Assembly: GCA_024404415.1 (NCBI GenBank)
Contig: JAKSPX010000049.1
Location: 1 to 8,547 of the forward strand
Source of the DNA: Clostridia bacterium
GTDB taxonomy: Bacteria > Bacillota > Clostridia > Oscillospirales > QAMX01
Length of the DNA stretch: 8,547 nucleotides
Reading direction: 5' to 3'
Of the stretch, positions 1 through 8,547 are shown in pieces. Both the position numbers and the translations under genes were made by a program. The notes beneath the pieces are model-generated. The model was not told the DNA's origin. It was given only the letters and a program-made list of their open reading frames with translations, and searched no databases. Each line of letters opens with the position of its first letter. Position 1 is the first letter of the stretch.

Positions 1-2
1 TA

Positions 3-1139
3 AATCGGCTTTTAGATTTACGAACTCGTAGAAATGCAGCAGAAAGAAAGCGACCCTTTGATCGTGCCGAATATGAACGCGGTGCCGAATTGCTCGGTTG
101 TAAACCGCATACATTTAATGACTATGCCGATATGAATATACGCTACCTAAAGGCAACTGGCATGGTACAGGCTCGGGGGAAAGGAATCGCGTTAATTCCA
201 GAAAAACATGCCTTGGCGGAAGCGCTTTCTCATAATTTGATATCTAGTCAATCGTTATTGGAGATATACCGTTCACTTTGTAATGGACCAGCATTACCGA
301 CGGATAATGCGATTGTTGCATATCAGGTTTTAGAAGATTTACTCCGACAAATTCAAGATTATGGTATTGCTTATTCGATAACAGGGAAGCCGCTAGACAC
401 ACCCGCTCAGATAAATCACGTCCGATATGAAATTGAATCATTGATTTTCGAGAAAAAAGAGGAAATATATGCAAGAGAGCAAGCAGAACAATGGCAAGAG
501 ATTGCAGCGTACATGGATTTAATAGCTTCCCGTCAAGATCGTCTTGTTAGGGGAAGTTTAGAAATCAATGTGCCAAGGGCAGAAGCTCCCGCATATTTGG
601 AATGGAGTCTCTGGAGAGCATTTTTAGCTATTGATTGTCTATCAAATAAGCCTTATGAGGTACGCCGTTTTAACATAGACCAAGATTTCTTACCAGTAAG
701 CACAGCTCCGGGAAACGGGCCAGATTTGATTGCCGAATTTGAAGATTGTGTTGTTGTAATAGAAGTAACCTTATCTGAAAGTTCCCGGCAAGAAGCAATG
801 GAAGGCGAACCCGTTCGCCGTCATGTCGCCGATTTAATGTTACACTATGAAAAACCAGTATACGGTTTATTTATTGCTAATAAGGTCGATTCTAATACCG
901 CCGAAACTTTCCGCATAGGAATATGGTATACGCGAGACGATGAGCGTTTAGCCCTTCATATTGTCCCGTTTACTTTAGCTCAGTTCAGTGCGTTATTCAA
1001 GACGCTATTCACAGCAGGGAATCCCAATCCTCGAAAAATCATTCAACTGATGAACGATTGTGAATGTTATCGTGCGCGATTTGGAGCACCCGAATGGAAG
1101 AAAATAATAGCTGACACCGTGGAAGCTTATTGTCGCTGA
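3..1139 (+). CDS. AlwI-family type IIS restriction endonuclease, C-terminal part (5'-truncated)
   Basis: This is probably the cleavage half of a type IIS restriction enzyme of the AlwI / PleI / MlyI / nicking-enzyme (N.BspD6I) group, which cut DNA beside a short asymmetric site. The frame is open from the left window edge, so the gene starts outside; 378 codons are visible, and an internal TTG at 90 is not a convincing start. Family members are usually about 550-600 residues, so roughly the N-terminal DNA-recognition third is missing. Counting from position 3, the nuclease core shows Glu200 (in LEWSLWRAF), Asp241 (in GPDLI), Glu254 (in IEVTL) and Glu267 (in EGEPVRRH). The Asp-13-Glu-13-Glu spacing and the EVT in place of ExK are, from memory, the signature of N.BspD6I-like catalytic centres. 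The gene is much more AT-rich than its neighbours, which suggests horizontal acquisition. No methyltransferase is visible; a partner would be expected upstream. The family call is good; the recognition site cannot be predicted. Confidence 0.85.
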   Translation, partial: NRLLDLRTRRNAAERKRPFDRAEYERGAELLGCKPHTFNDYADMNIRYLKATGMVQARGKGIALIPEKHALAEALSHNLISSQSLLEIYRSLCNGPALPTDNAIVAYQVLEDLLRQIQDYGIAYSITGKPLDTPAQINHVRYEIESLIFEKKEEIYAREQAEQWQEIAAYMDLIASRQDRLVRGSLEINVPRAEAPAYLEWSLWRAFLAIDCLSNKPYEVRRFNIDQDFLPVSTAPGNGPDLIAEFEDCVVVIEVTLSESSRQEAMEGEPVRRHVADLMLHYEKPVYGLFIANKVDSNTAETFRIGIWYTRDDERLALHIVPFTLAQFSALFKTLFTAGNPNPRKIIQLMNDCECYRARFGAPEWKKIIADTVEAYCR

Positions 1140-1176
1140 AAGGTATACTTGTTCTTTTACCTTCCGCAATTTCCAC

Positions 1177-1205
1177 TTGACAAAAAGCTTGATTCGCGTT
1201 AAAAT
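1177..1205 (+). promoter_or_regulatory. Sigma-A-type promoter for the alaS operon
   Basis: A perfect -35 hexamer TTGACA (1177-1182) is followed, after exactly 17 bases, by TAAAAT (1200-1205), a five-of-six match to the -10 consensus. Transcription should start near 1212, about 15 bases before the first T-box helix. The position, in the only non-coding stretch of the window and directly before the riboswitch, supports it as the operon promoter. The start site is inferred, not measured. Confidence 0.85.
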
Positions 1206-1313
1206 AACCCCGTTATATGGATAAATAAGCGTTTGAGAAGCGTTAAACCGTCATCCCCCGGCAAAGAGAGCGGCCTCATGGCTGAAAGGGCCGCGCGGCG
1301 GGGCGTCGGATGA

Positions 1314-1316
1314 GCC
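1314..1316 (+). promoter_or_regulatory. Specifier codon GCC (alanine) of the T-box
   Basis: GCC sits on the 3' side of the Stem I specifier loop in the context ATGA-GCC-G, directly above the six-base-pair helix 1238-1243 / 1317-1322 and the kink-turn. It would pair with a GGC anticodon. GCC is also the alanine codon used most heavily in the downstream genes. Another reading puts a GCG at 1303-1305, six bases before the earlier GAGC. That is less likely because it leaves the kink-turn helix unexplained, and it would still specify alanine. Confidence 0.75.
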
Positions 1317-1396
1317 GCGCTTTGAGCTTCCGGGTCAAATCCCCGGCGGACAAGCCCCGTTATCGGCTTTCAGAGTGGGTGCTGTTTGCGCCAATT

Positions 1397-1431
1397 CGGG
1401 TGGTACCGCGAAGACGACCGGCTTCGTCCCG
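1397..1431 (+). promoter_or_regulatory. T-box antiterminator hairpin
   Basis: Helix A1 is CGGG 1397-1400 / CCCG 1428-1431. The seven-base bulge TGGTACC (1401-1407) is where the tRNA acceptor end pairs. Helix A2 is GCGAAG 1408-1413 / CTTCGT 1422-1427 with one G-U pair, closed by an eight-base loop. This reproduces the family layout (A1, seven-base bulge, A2) exactly. Its 3' arm is the 5' arm of the terminator, so the two folds exclude each other. Confidence 0.93.
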
Positions 1432-1460
1432 TTTATTTTGAGGGGCGGAGCCTATTTTTT
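1420..1460 (+). terminator. Intrinsic terminator of the T-box leader
   Basis: The hairpin GGCTTCGTCCC (1420-1430) / GGGGCGGAGCC (1442-1452) forms eleven consecutive pairs, two of them G-U, around an eleven-base AT-rich loop. It is followed by TA and six T residues (1453-1460). Its 5' arm contains the 3' strands of both antiterminator helices. Without uncharged tRNA-Ala, transcription should therefore stop here, before the alaS ribosome binding site. Confidence 0.93.
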
Positions 1461-1494
1461 GCCCGCCGCCGGTCAGAAAACAAAATTCTTTTAT

Positions 1495-1502
1495 AAAGAG
1501 GT
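1495..1502 (+). promoter_or_regulatory. Ribosome binding site of alaS
   Basis: AAAGAGGT ends ten bases before the ATG at 1513. It fixes that ATG as the start, in preference to the upstream in-frame GTG at 1375, which lies inside T-box structure and has no Shine-Dalgarno sequence. Confidence 0.85.
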
Positions 1503-1512
1503 AGAAAACATC

Positions 1513-4148
<2,636 letters not shown>

Positions 4149-4152
<4 letters not shown>

Positions 4153-6347
4153 TCAAATTGATCAACGAAAAGGTCTATTACTCCTCCTCCCGGGGCATCG
4201 TCCCCGCGGGGGAGGCCGGTAAGGACGCCTATAAAAATACCATCGCCTATTCCATCCTCTCTTCCCACAACGTCTCGGGAAACGACCAGGAACTGCAGAT
4301 CAAATTCGACGCGCTGGCCTCGCACGACATCACCTACGTCGGCATCATCCAGACGGCCCGCGCCAGCGGCATGGATCATTTCCCGATCCCCTACGCCCTC
4401 ACCAACTGCCACAACTCGCTCTGCGCGGTCGGCGGCACCATCAATGAGGACGACCATGTTTTCGGCTTCACCGCGGCGAAAAAATACGGCGGCATCTTTG
4501 TGCCTGCGCACCGTGCCGTCATCCACTCCTTCGCCCGTGAAATGCTCGCCGCCTCCGGCAACATGATCCTCGGCTCGGACAGCCATACCCGTTACGGTGC
4601 TTTGGGCTGCATGGGCTTCGGCGAGGGCGGCCCGGAGCTGGTCAAACAGCTCCTTTCGCGCACCTATGACGTTCACCGCCCCGAAGTCATCCTCATTGAC
4701 CTCGAAGGCGAAGTGCGTCCGGGCGTCGGCCCGCACGACGTGGCGCTGGCCATCGTCGGCGCCGTGTTCAAAAACGGCTTTGTCAAGAATAAGATCATGG
4801 AATTCGGCGGCAGCGGCCTAAAGAATCTGCCGGTGGACTTCCGCGCCGGGATCGACGTCATGACCACCGAGACCGCCTGCCTCTCCTCTATCTGGGAGAC
4901 CGACGACGAGATCCGCGCCTATTACGAAAATCACCGCCGTCCCGAGGCTTTCCGCGCCCTCTCCACCAACGGCGTTGCCGAATATGACGGTGCAGTCGTG
5001 ATCGACCTTTCCACCGTGGAGCCGATGATCGCTCTGCCCTTCCATCCCTCCAACGCCTACACCATCCGCGAATTCACGAAGAATGCCGACGAGCTCTTAG
5101 GCAATATCGAATCGGAGATCTTTGATTCCTTCGGCCTCAGGGTCCCCATGCGTGAAAAGATCACCTCCCGCGGCGTGCGCGCCGATCAGGCCATCATCGC
5201 GGGCTGCGCGGGCGGCACCTTCGATAACCTCACCGCCGCCGCCGACATCCTCGGCGAAGGCTGCCTCGAGCCCTCGGCCTTCCACCTCGACGTCTACGCA
5301 GGAAGCCAGCCGATCCTTTCGGCCCTCCTTGAAAACGGCGTTGCCTCCCGCCTGACCTCGGCCGGAGCGGTCATCAAGACCTGCTTCTGCGGCCCCTGCT
5401 TCGGCGCGGGCGACGTGCCCTCCAACTTCGGCCTCAGCATCCGCCACTCCACCCGCAACTTTCCCAACCGCGACGGCTCCAAGCCGCGTGAAGGCCAGAT
5501 GGCGTCGGTCGCCCTCATGGACGCCCGCTCCATCGCCATGTCGGCCAAAAACGGCGGCATCATCACCCCCGCCGACGAAGGTGCGGATGAAATCAAGCGC
5601 TATGCCTACCATTACGACCCGAAGATCTACGAAAAGACGGTCTATTTCGGCGTAGGCAAGCCCGAAAAGGACGCAAAGCTTGTCCTCGGCCCCAACATCA
5701 CCGACTGGCCTTCTCAGCAAGCGCTCAAGGACGATCTTCTCTTAGAGGTCGCCTCCTATATCACCGATGAGGTCACCACCACCGACGAGCTGATCCCCTC
5801 GGGCGAGACCTCCTCTTACCGCTCCAACCCGCTCCGCCTCGCCGAATTCACCCTTTCCCGCAAGGATCCGGGGTATGTCGGCCGCATGAAGAAGCTCAAG
5901 GGCTATTCTGCCACGGAGCTTTCCGAAAAGCTTGCCGCCTTCGGCGCGGATCCCGAAAAGGTCACCTTCGGCGGCGCCGTTGCGGCGAAGAAGCCAGGCG
6001 ACGGCTCAGCGCGTGAGCAGGCCGCCTCCTCCCAGCGCGTTCTGGGCGGCACGGCCAACGTGGCCATTGAATATGCCACCAAGCGCTACCGCTCCAACCT
6101 CATCAACTGGGGCATGCTGCCCTTCACGCTTGCCGATCCCGCCGATTTCGGAAAATTTGCCGTCGGTTCGCTCCTCTACGTCCCCGGCGTGAAGGAAGGT
6201 CTTGAAAAGGGCGAAAGCGATTTTGAAGGCAAGCTTCTCACCGAAGGCAAGCTGGAAACCGTCCGCCTCTCCCTCGGCCGTCTGACCAAGGATGAGCGCG
6301 ACATCATCCTGCGCGGCTGCCTCATCAACTACTACGCCGCCAAATGA
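4149..6347 (+). CDS. Aconitase-family hydratase, YbhJ-like
   Basis: This 732-residue iron-sulfur hydro-lyase resembles E. coli YbhJ (about 750 residues), an aconitase-superfamily protein whose substrate is not established to my knowledge. Aconitase landmarks in order are Asp144-Ser145-His146 (GSDSHT); Cys353 in the AGCAGG loop, equivalent to GSCTNS; Cys414 and Cys417 in CGPC, completing the three ligands of a 4Fe-4S cluster; and Arg436 and Arg441 in TRNFPNR. In the C-terminal swivelling domain Ser620 and Arg622 lie in GDGSAREQA, followed by YRSNLINWGMLPF. Ser620 matches the aconitase catalytic base; the second serine of the usual GSSRE is Ala621, so the substrate is probably not plain citrate. 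An extra Cys412 lies two residues before the CGPC. The gene starts on the ATGA shared with the alaS stop and is probably translationally coupled. It could be mistaken for acnA or leuC, but the motif wording and domain arrangement favour the YbhJ group. The family is sure; the reaction is unknown. Confidence 0.9.
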
Positions 6348-6360
6348 AAGGAAACTGATT

Positions 6361-6696
6361 ATGGATTGCCTTTTCTGCAGCATCATCAAGGGAGACATCC
6401 CTTCGACCAAGGTTTATGAGGACGAGTTCTGCCTCGCCTTCCGCGACATTGCGCCGCAGGCTCCCGTGCATATTCTGATCATTCCGAAGGCCCACATCGC
6501 CTCCGCAAACGAGATCACCGCCGAAAACAGCGCCGTTGTCGCCCATATTTTCGAAGTGATCCCGAAGATCGCCGAAAAAGAGGGCTTCTCCTCCTATCGT
6601 CTGATCTCCAACATCGGCGAAGACGCCTGCCAGAGTGTCAAGCATCTGCATTTCCACATTCTTGCCGGGCGCAAGATGGCGGAACAGATGGCCTGA
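6361..6696 (+). CDS. HIT-family (histidine triad) nucleotide hydrolase, HinT-like
   Basis: This small soluble protein of 111 residues has the normal length for bacterial HinT/Hit proteins, which hydrolyse purine nucleoside phosphoramidates and aminoacyl-adenylates. The catalytic triad HLHFH is at 95-99, following the expected KHLHFHILAGR pattern. Cys3 and Cys6 (MDCLFC) with His45 and the triad region match the zinc site of Firmicutes-type HIT proteins. The central APVHILIIPKAHIAS and NIGEDACQS are also typical. The start is ATG 6361, with AAAGGAAA (6347-6354) overlapping the hydratase stop; the intergenic gap is 13 bases. A plausible but unproven link to alaS is that HinT enzymes can act on aminoacyl-AMP, a by-product of synthetases. 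Confidence 0.95.
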   Translation: MDCLFCSIIKGDIPSTKVYEDEFCLAFRDIAPQAPVHILIIPKAHIASANEITAENSAVVAHIFEVIPKIAEKEGFSSYRLISNIGEDACQSVKHLHFHILAGRKMAEQMA

Positions 6697-6727
6697 GTCC
6701 GGTCAAACGCAAATGAGGTGCAAAGGG

Positions 6728-8547
6728 ATGTTCATGAAAGTCAGGCGACCGCTTGCGCTCGTCCTGGCGGGCTCCCTTTGCGCCTTTTCCCTCTGTCTTC
6801 TCCTCCCGACCCCTCCGGCCTTGCTCCTGATCCCCGCCGCGATCCTTTTCCTTCTCGCCTCATTTTTGATTGCGAAGCATTTCCCGCGGCTTTTCCTCCT
6901 CGTTTTGCTGCTTGTCGGACTGCTTTTCGGATTCCTCTGGCGCACGGGTTACGACCGGCTTTTCATGAAGCCCGCCGTGTCGCTTGTCGGATGCCGGGAG
7001 ACGGTCACCGCCACGGTCATTGAAAAGCGCAGCTATGGCCTCGTCATCCGCGCCGAGGCAAACGGCCATCATTTCAAGGCCTTCTGCCGCCACTATAACG
7101 ACGGGCAGATCCTCCCCGGCGACAAGCTGACCTTCGTGACCACCTTCTCGCTTCCCACCAATTCCGGCGGATTTGACGGCGAGCGCTTCTATTCCTCGCA
7201 GGGGATCCCCGTCACCTGCCTGCTTTCCGAAGACGACGAGGTCATGATCGAGCAAAACACCGCGCCGCTCTACCGTTTCTATTATGATCTCCGGCATGAC
7301 GCACAGAATTTCATCAGTCGCCTCTTCGGGAAATACGACGGCGAGATGGCGGCGCTGCTGCTCGGGGAAAAATCCGCTCTGCCGGAGGCCACGCGGAAGA
7401 ATCTTTCCGTCACGGGACTTTCACACACCTTCGTCGTTTCGGGGATGCACCTTTCCTTCATCGTCTCCATGCTTTCGCTTCTCCGCGGCCGCAAAGGGTA
7501 TCTTTGGGTGGTATTGCCCGCCTCGCTCCTCTTCGCCGTATTTTCCGGCATGGGTTTCTCGGTCGTGCGCGCCTTTCTGATGCTGGTCTACGCCGAGATA
7601 GCGAATGTTCTCTCCCTACCGCGGGATCCCGTGACCGAGCTCGTCCTTTCGCTCTTCCTGATCTTACTTTATAACCCTTATGCGCTTCTAAACGCGGGGT
7701 TGATCTTTTCCTATCTGGCCGTCATGGGCGTTTTCTTCCTCGCCCCGCCACTACGCGATTTTCTCTCCCCGCTTTATAGATCCGCCAAAGGGCTTCTCCG
7801 CCGGGTGCTTTTCTCCTTCGTGAGCGCCTTTTCGGTCTCGCTCACCGCGGGACTTGCGACGCTGCCCGCCGTCGCCTTTTACATGCGGCATTTCTCCGCC
7901 GTCTTTCTTCTGACCAACCTGCTTCTCTTGTGGCTGGTGGAGGCCATCTTCATGCTCGGCATGGTTGCGCTTTTTGCGGGACTTCTCTGGGTGCCGCTCG
8001 GAAAGCTGATCGCTATCCCCGTCACGTGGCTCCTCTCCCTTTTCCTCAGGACCGATGCCTACTTTGCCTCCCTTTCCTTTGCGGATATCGGCGTGGAAAG
8101 CCCCGTCGTGTGCGCCGCCATCGCCTTCGCGGTCGGACTTCTCTTCGTTCTGGCCTTCCGCAGGAAAGCGCTTTTCCGCCCGCTTCCACTCGCCTTACTC
8201 ATCCTGCCGCTTCTTTCGGCCCTGCTTTTCACCGAGATCGAGGCGTCGGGGCGTTCCTTCACCCTCACGGTGCTCCCCTCCAAGGAGGAATGTGCCCTCC
8301 TCTCCTCCCACGGCGTGCATTTTCTGATCGGGTATGACGAGGACGTGGAGGAGCTTCTCATTCGGAAGAATATCGTCTATATTGATTACCTTGTCCTCCC
8401 GAAAAAGGGCGAGGCCGATTCCTTCGTCCTCTCCTTTCCCGTCGGCGAAGTCCTGCAGAACGAATATGCCTCCTTTGAAATCGACGACACCCTCGTCACC
8501 GTCTATTCCGAGGGCAACCTCAGGGTCACCTCAGAAGACGCGACTCT
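6728..8547 (+). CDS. comEC: ComEC/Rec2-type DNA uptake channel protein (3'-truncated by window)
   Basis: ComEC forms the inner-membrane channel that takes up single-stranded DNA during natural transformation. The frame is open from ATG 6728 to the window end, giving 606 codons. An equally possible ATG at 6734 has AAAGGG at 6722-6727, while 6728 has GAGGTG at 6715-6720. Residues about 8-70 hold two or three membrane helices. Residues about 75-200 are the soluble OB-like N-terminal domain (PGDKLTF, then GGFDGERFYSSQGI). Residues about 210-505 are the polytopic Competence domain, with LLLGEKSALP, GLSHTFVVSGMH (Ser238, Gly239, His241), FSVVRAF (Arg281), and NPYALLNAGLIFSYLAVMGV. After residue 510 the protein should enter the metallo-beta-lactamase-like domain, but the visible part lacks its usual motifs. 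The gene lies 31 bases after the HIT gene and probably belongs to the same operon. The family is sure; whether it supports transformation is not. Confidence 0.93.
   Translation, partial: MFMKVRRPLALVLAGSLCAFSLCLLLPTPPALLLIPAAILFLLASFLIAKHFPRLFLLVLLLVGLLFGFLWRTGYDRLFMKPAVSLVGCRETVTATVIEKRSYGLVIRAEANGHHFKAFCRHYNDGQILPGDKLTFVTTFSLPTNSGGFDGERFYSSQGIPVTCLLSEDDEVMIEQNTAPLYRFYYDLRHDAQNFISRLFGKYDGEMAALLLGEKSALPEATRKNLSVTGLSHTFVVSGMHLSFIVSMLSLLRGRKGYLWVVLPASLLFAVFSGMGFSVVRAFLMLVYAEIANVLSLPRDPVTELVLSLFLILLYNPYALLNAGLIFSYLAVMGVFFLAPPLRDFLSPLYRSAKGLLRRVLFSFVSAFSVSLTAGLATLPAVAFYMRHFSAVFLLTNLLLLWLVEAIFMLGMVALFAGLLWVPLGKLIAIPVTWLLSLFLRTDAYFASLSFADIGVESPVVCAAIAFAVGLLFVLAFRRKALFRPLPLALLILPLLSALLFTEIEASGRSFTLTVLPSKEECALLSSHGVHFLIGYDEDVEELLIRKNIVYIDYLVLPKKGEADSFVLSFPVGEVLQNEYASFEIDDTLVTVYSEGNLRVTSEDAT

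Larger units (their letters stand above)
1227..1461 (+). promoter_or_regulatory. Alanine T-box riboswitch (tRNA-Ala-sensing leader)
   Basis: This leader RNA binds uncharged tRNA-Ala and lets transcription continue into alaS. Stem I closes with AAGC 1227-1230 / GCTT 1326-1329. Next comes a kink-turn (TTTGAG around 1232-1237 opposite TGA 1323-1325), then helix AAGCGT 1238-1243 / GCGCTT 1317-1322 below the specifier loop. The loop carries the alanine codon GCC at 1314-1316, preceded by ATGA and followed by a purine, as in the family. An AGAGAG element (1265-1270) leads to a distal stem GCGGCC 1270-1275 / GGCCGC 1289-1294. Hairpins CCGGG 1330-1334 / CCCGG 1342-1346 and AAGCC 1352-1356 / GGCTT 1365-1369 follow, the latter enclosing the familiar CGTTATC. 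Another helix is GGTGC 1378-1382 / GCGCC 1388-1392. The T-box core GGGTGGTACCGCG lies at 1398-1410; its TGGT is complementary to the ACCA end of tRNA-Ala (discriminator A). All pairings were drawn by eye. Confidence 0.95.

Noticed and set aside
90..92. TTG at 90 as the start of the restriction gene
   Set aside because: The same frame is open back to the window edge, no Shine-Dalgarno sequence precedes it, and family members are much longer; the gene is cut by the window.
1140..1163. Inverted repeat AAGGTA / TACCTT as a terminator of the restriction gene
   Set aside because: It has only six pairs with a twelve-base loop, is AT-rich, and is not followed by a T-run.
1227..1461. Possible tRNA gene or other structured RNA in the leader
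   Set aside because: The structure is fully explained by the T-box; there is no cloverleaf with T-arm consensus and no CCA-ended acceptor stem.
1375..1512. In-frame 46-codon N-terminal extension of alaS starting at GTG 1375
   Set aside because: It runs through the T-box antiterminator and terminator, has no ribosome binding site, and family alignment starts at MEKLGVNQLRELY (ATG 1513), which has AAAGAGGT upstream.
6718..7023. 101-codon frame starting at GTG 6718, and the other short frames between 6700 and 8361
   Set aside because: They conflict with the comEC frame, which is open from 6728 to the window end and carries recognisable ComEC motifs.

Overview
The window reads as chromosomal DNA of an anaerobic Firmicutes/Clostridia-type bacterium, probably a GC-rich member of the Oscillospiraceae/Ruminococcaceae-like gut lineages. 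The case rests on a canonical tRNA-sensing T-box leader in front of alaS, a clostridial-style AlaRS with a Cys-rich insert, a zinc-type HIT protein, a ComEC protein, and C-ending codon preference. Genus or species cannot be fixed from this sequence.

Layout. (1) Positions 3-1139 hold the 3' part of an AlwI-family (type IIS) restriction endonuclease gene, clearly more AT-rich than everything after it and cut by the left window edge. (2) Positions 1140-1512 are non-coding and carry a near-consensus sigma-A promoter (TTGACA-17-TAAAAT) followed by a complete alanine T-box riboswitch. A Stem I with a kink-turn and GCC specifier, the T-box antiterminator and a mutually exclusive intrinsic terminator can all be drawn base by base. 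(3) Positions 1513-4152 are alaS, whose true start is the ATG at 1513 and not an upstream in-frame GTG inside the T-box. (4) Positions 4149-6347, overlapping alaS by ATGA, encode a YbhJ-like member of the aconitase family with all iron-sulfur cysteines. (5) Positions 6361-6696 encode a small HIT-family nucleotide hydrolase. (6) Positions 6728-8547 hold a ComEC/Rec2-type DNA uptake channel gene that runs off the right edge.

The four rightward genes (alaS, hydratase, HIT, comEC) are packed with a 4-base overlap and gaps of 13 and 31 bases. No terminator is visible between them, so they look like one transcription unit under the alanine T-box. Starvation for charged tRNA-Ala would be expected to raise AlaRS and, if read-through continues, the three downstream proteins too. 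Nothing in the known biochemistry of these families clearly links them, so the grouping may be incidental.

The points most worth a second look are the textbook T-box at the head of a mixed operon, the apparently degenerate beta-lactamase-like C-terminal region of ComEC, and the foreign-looking restriction gene ending just before the promoter. I did not see a convincing new system, CRISPR array, tRNA, insertion sequence or attachment site.
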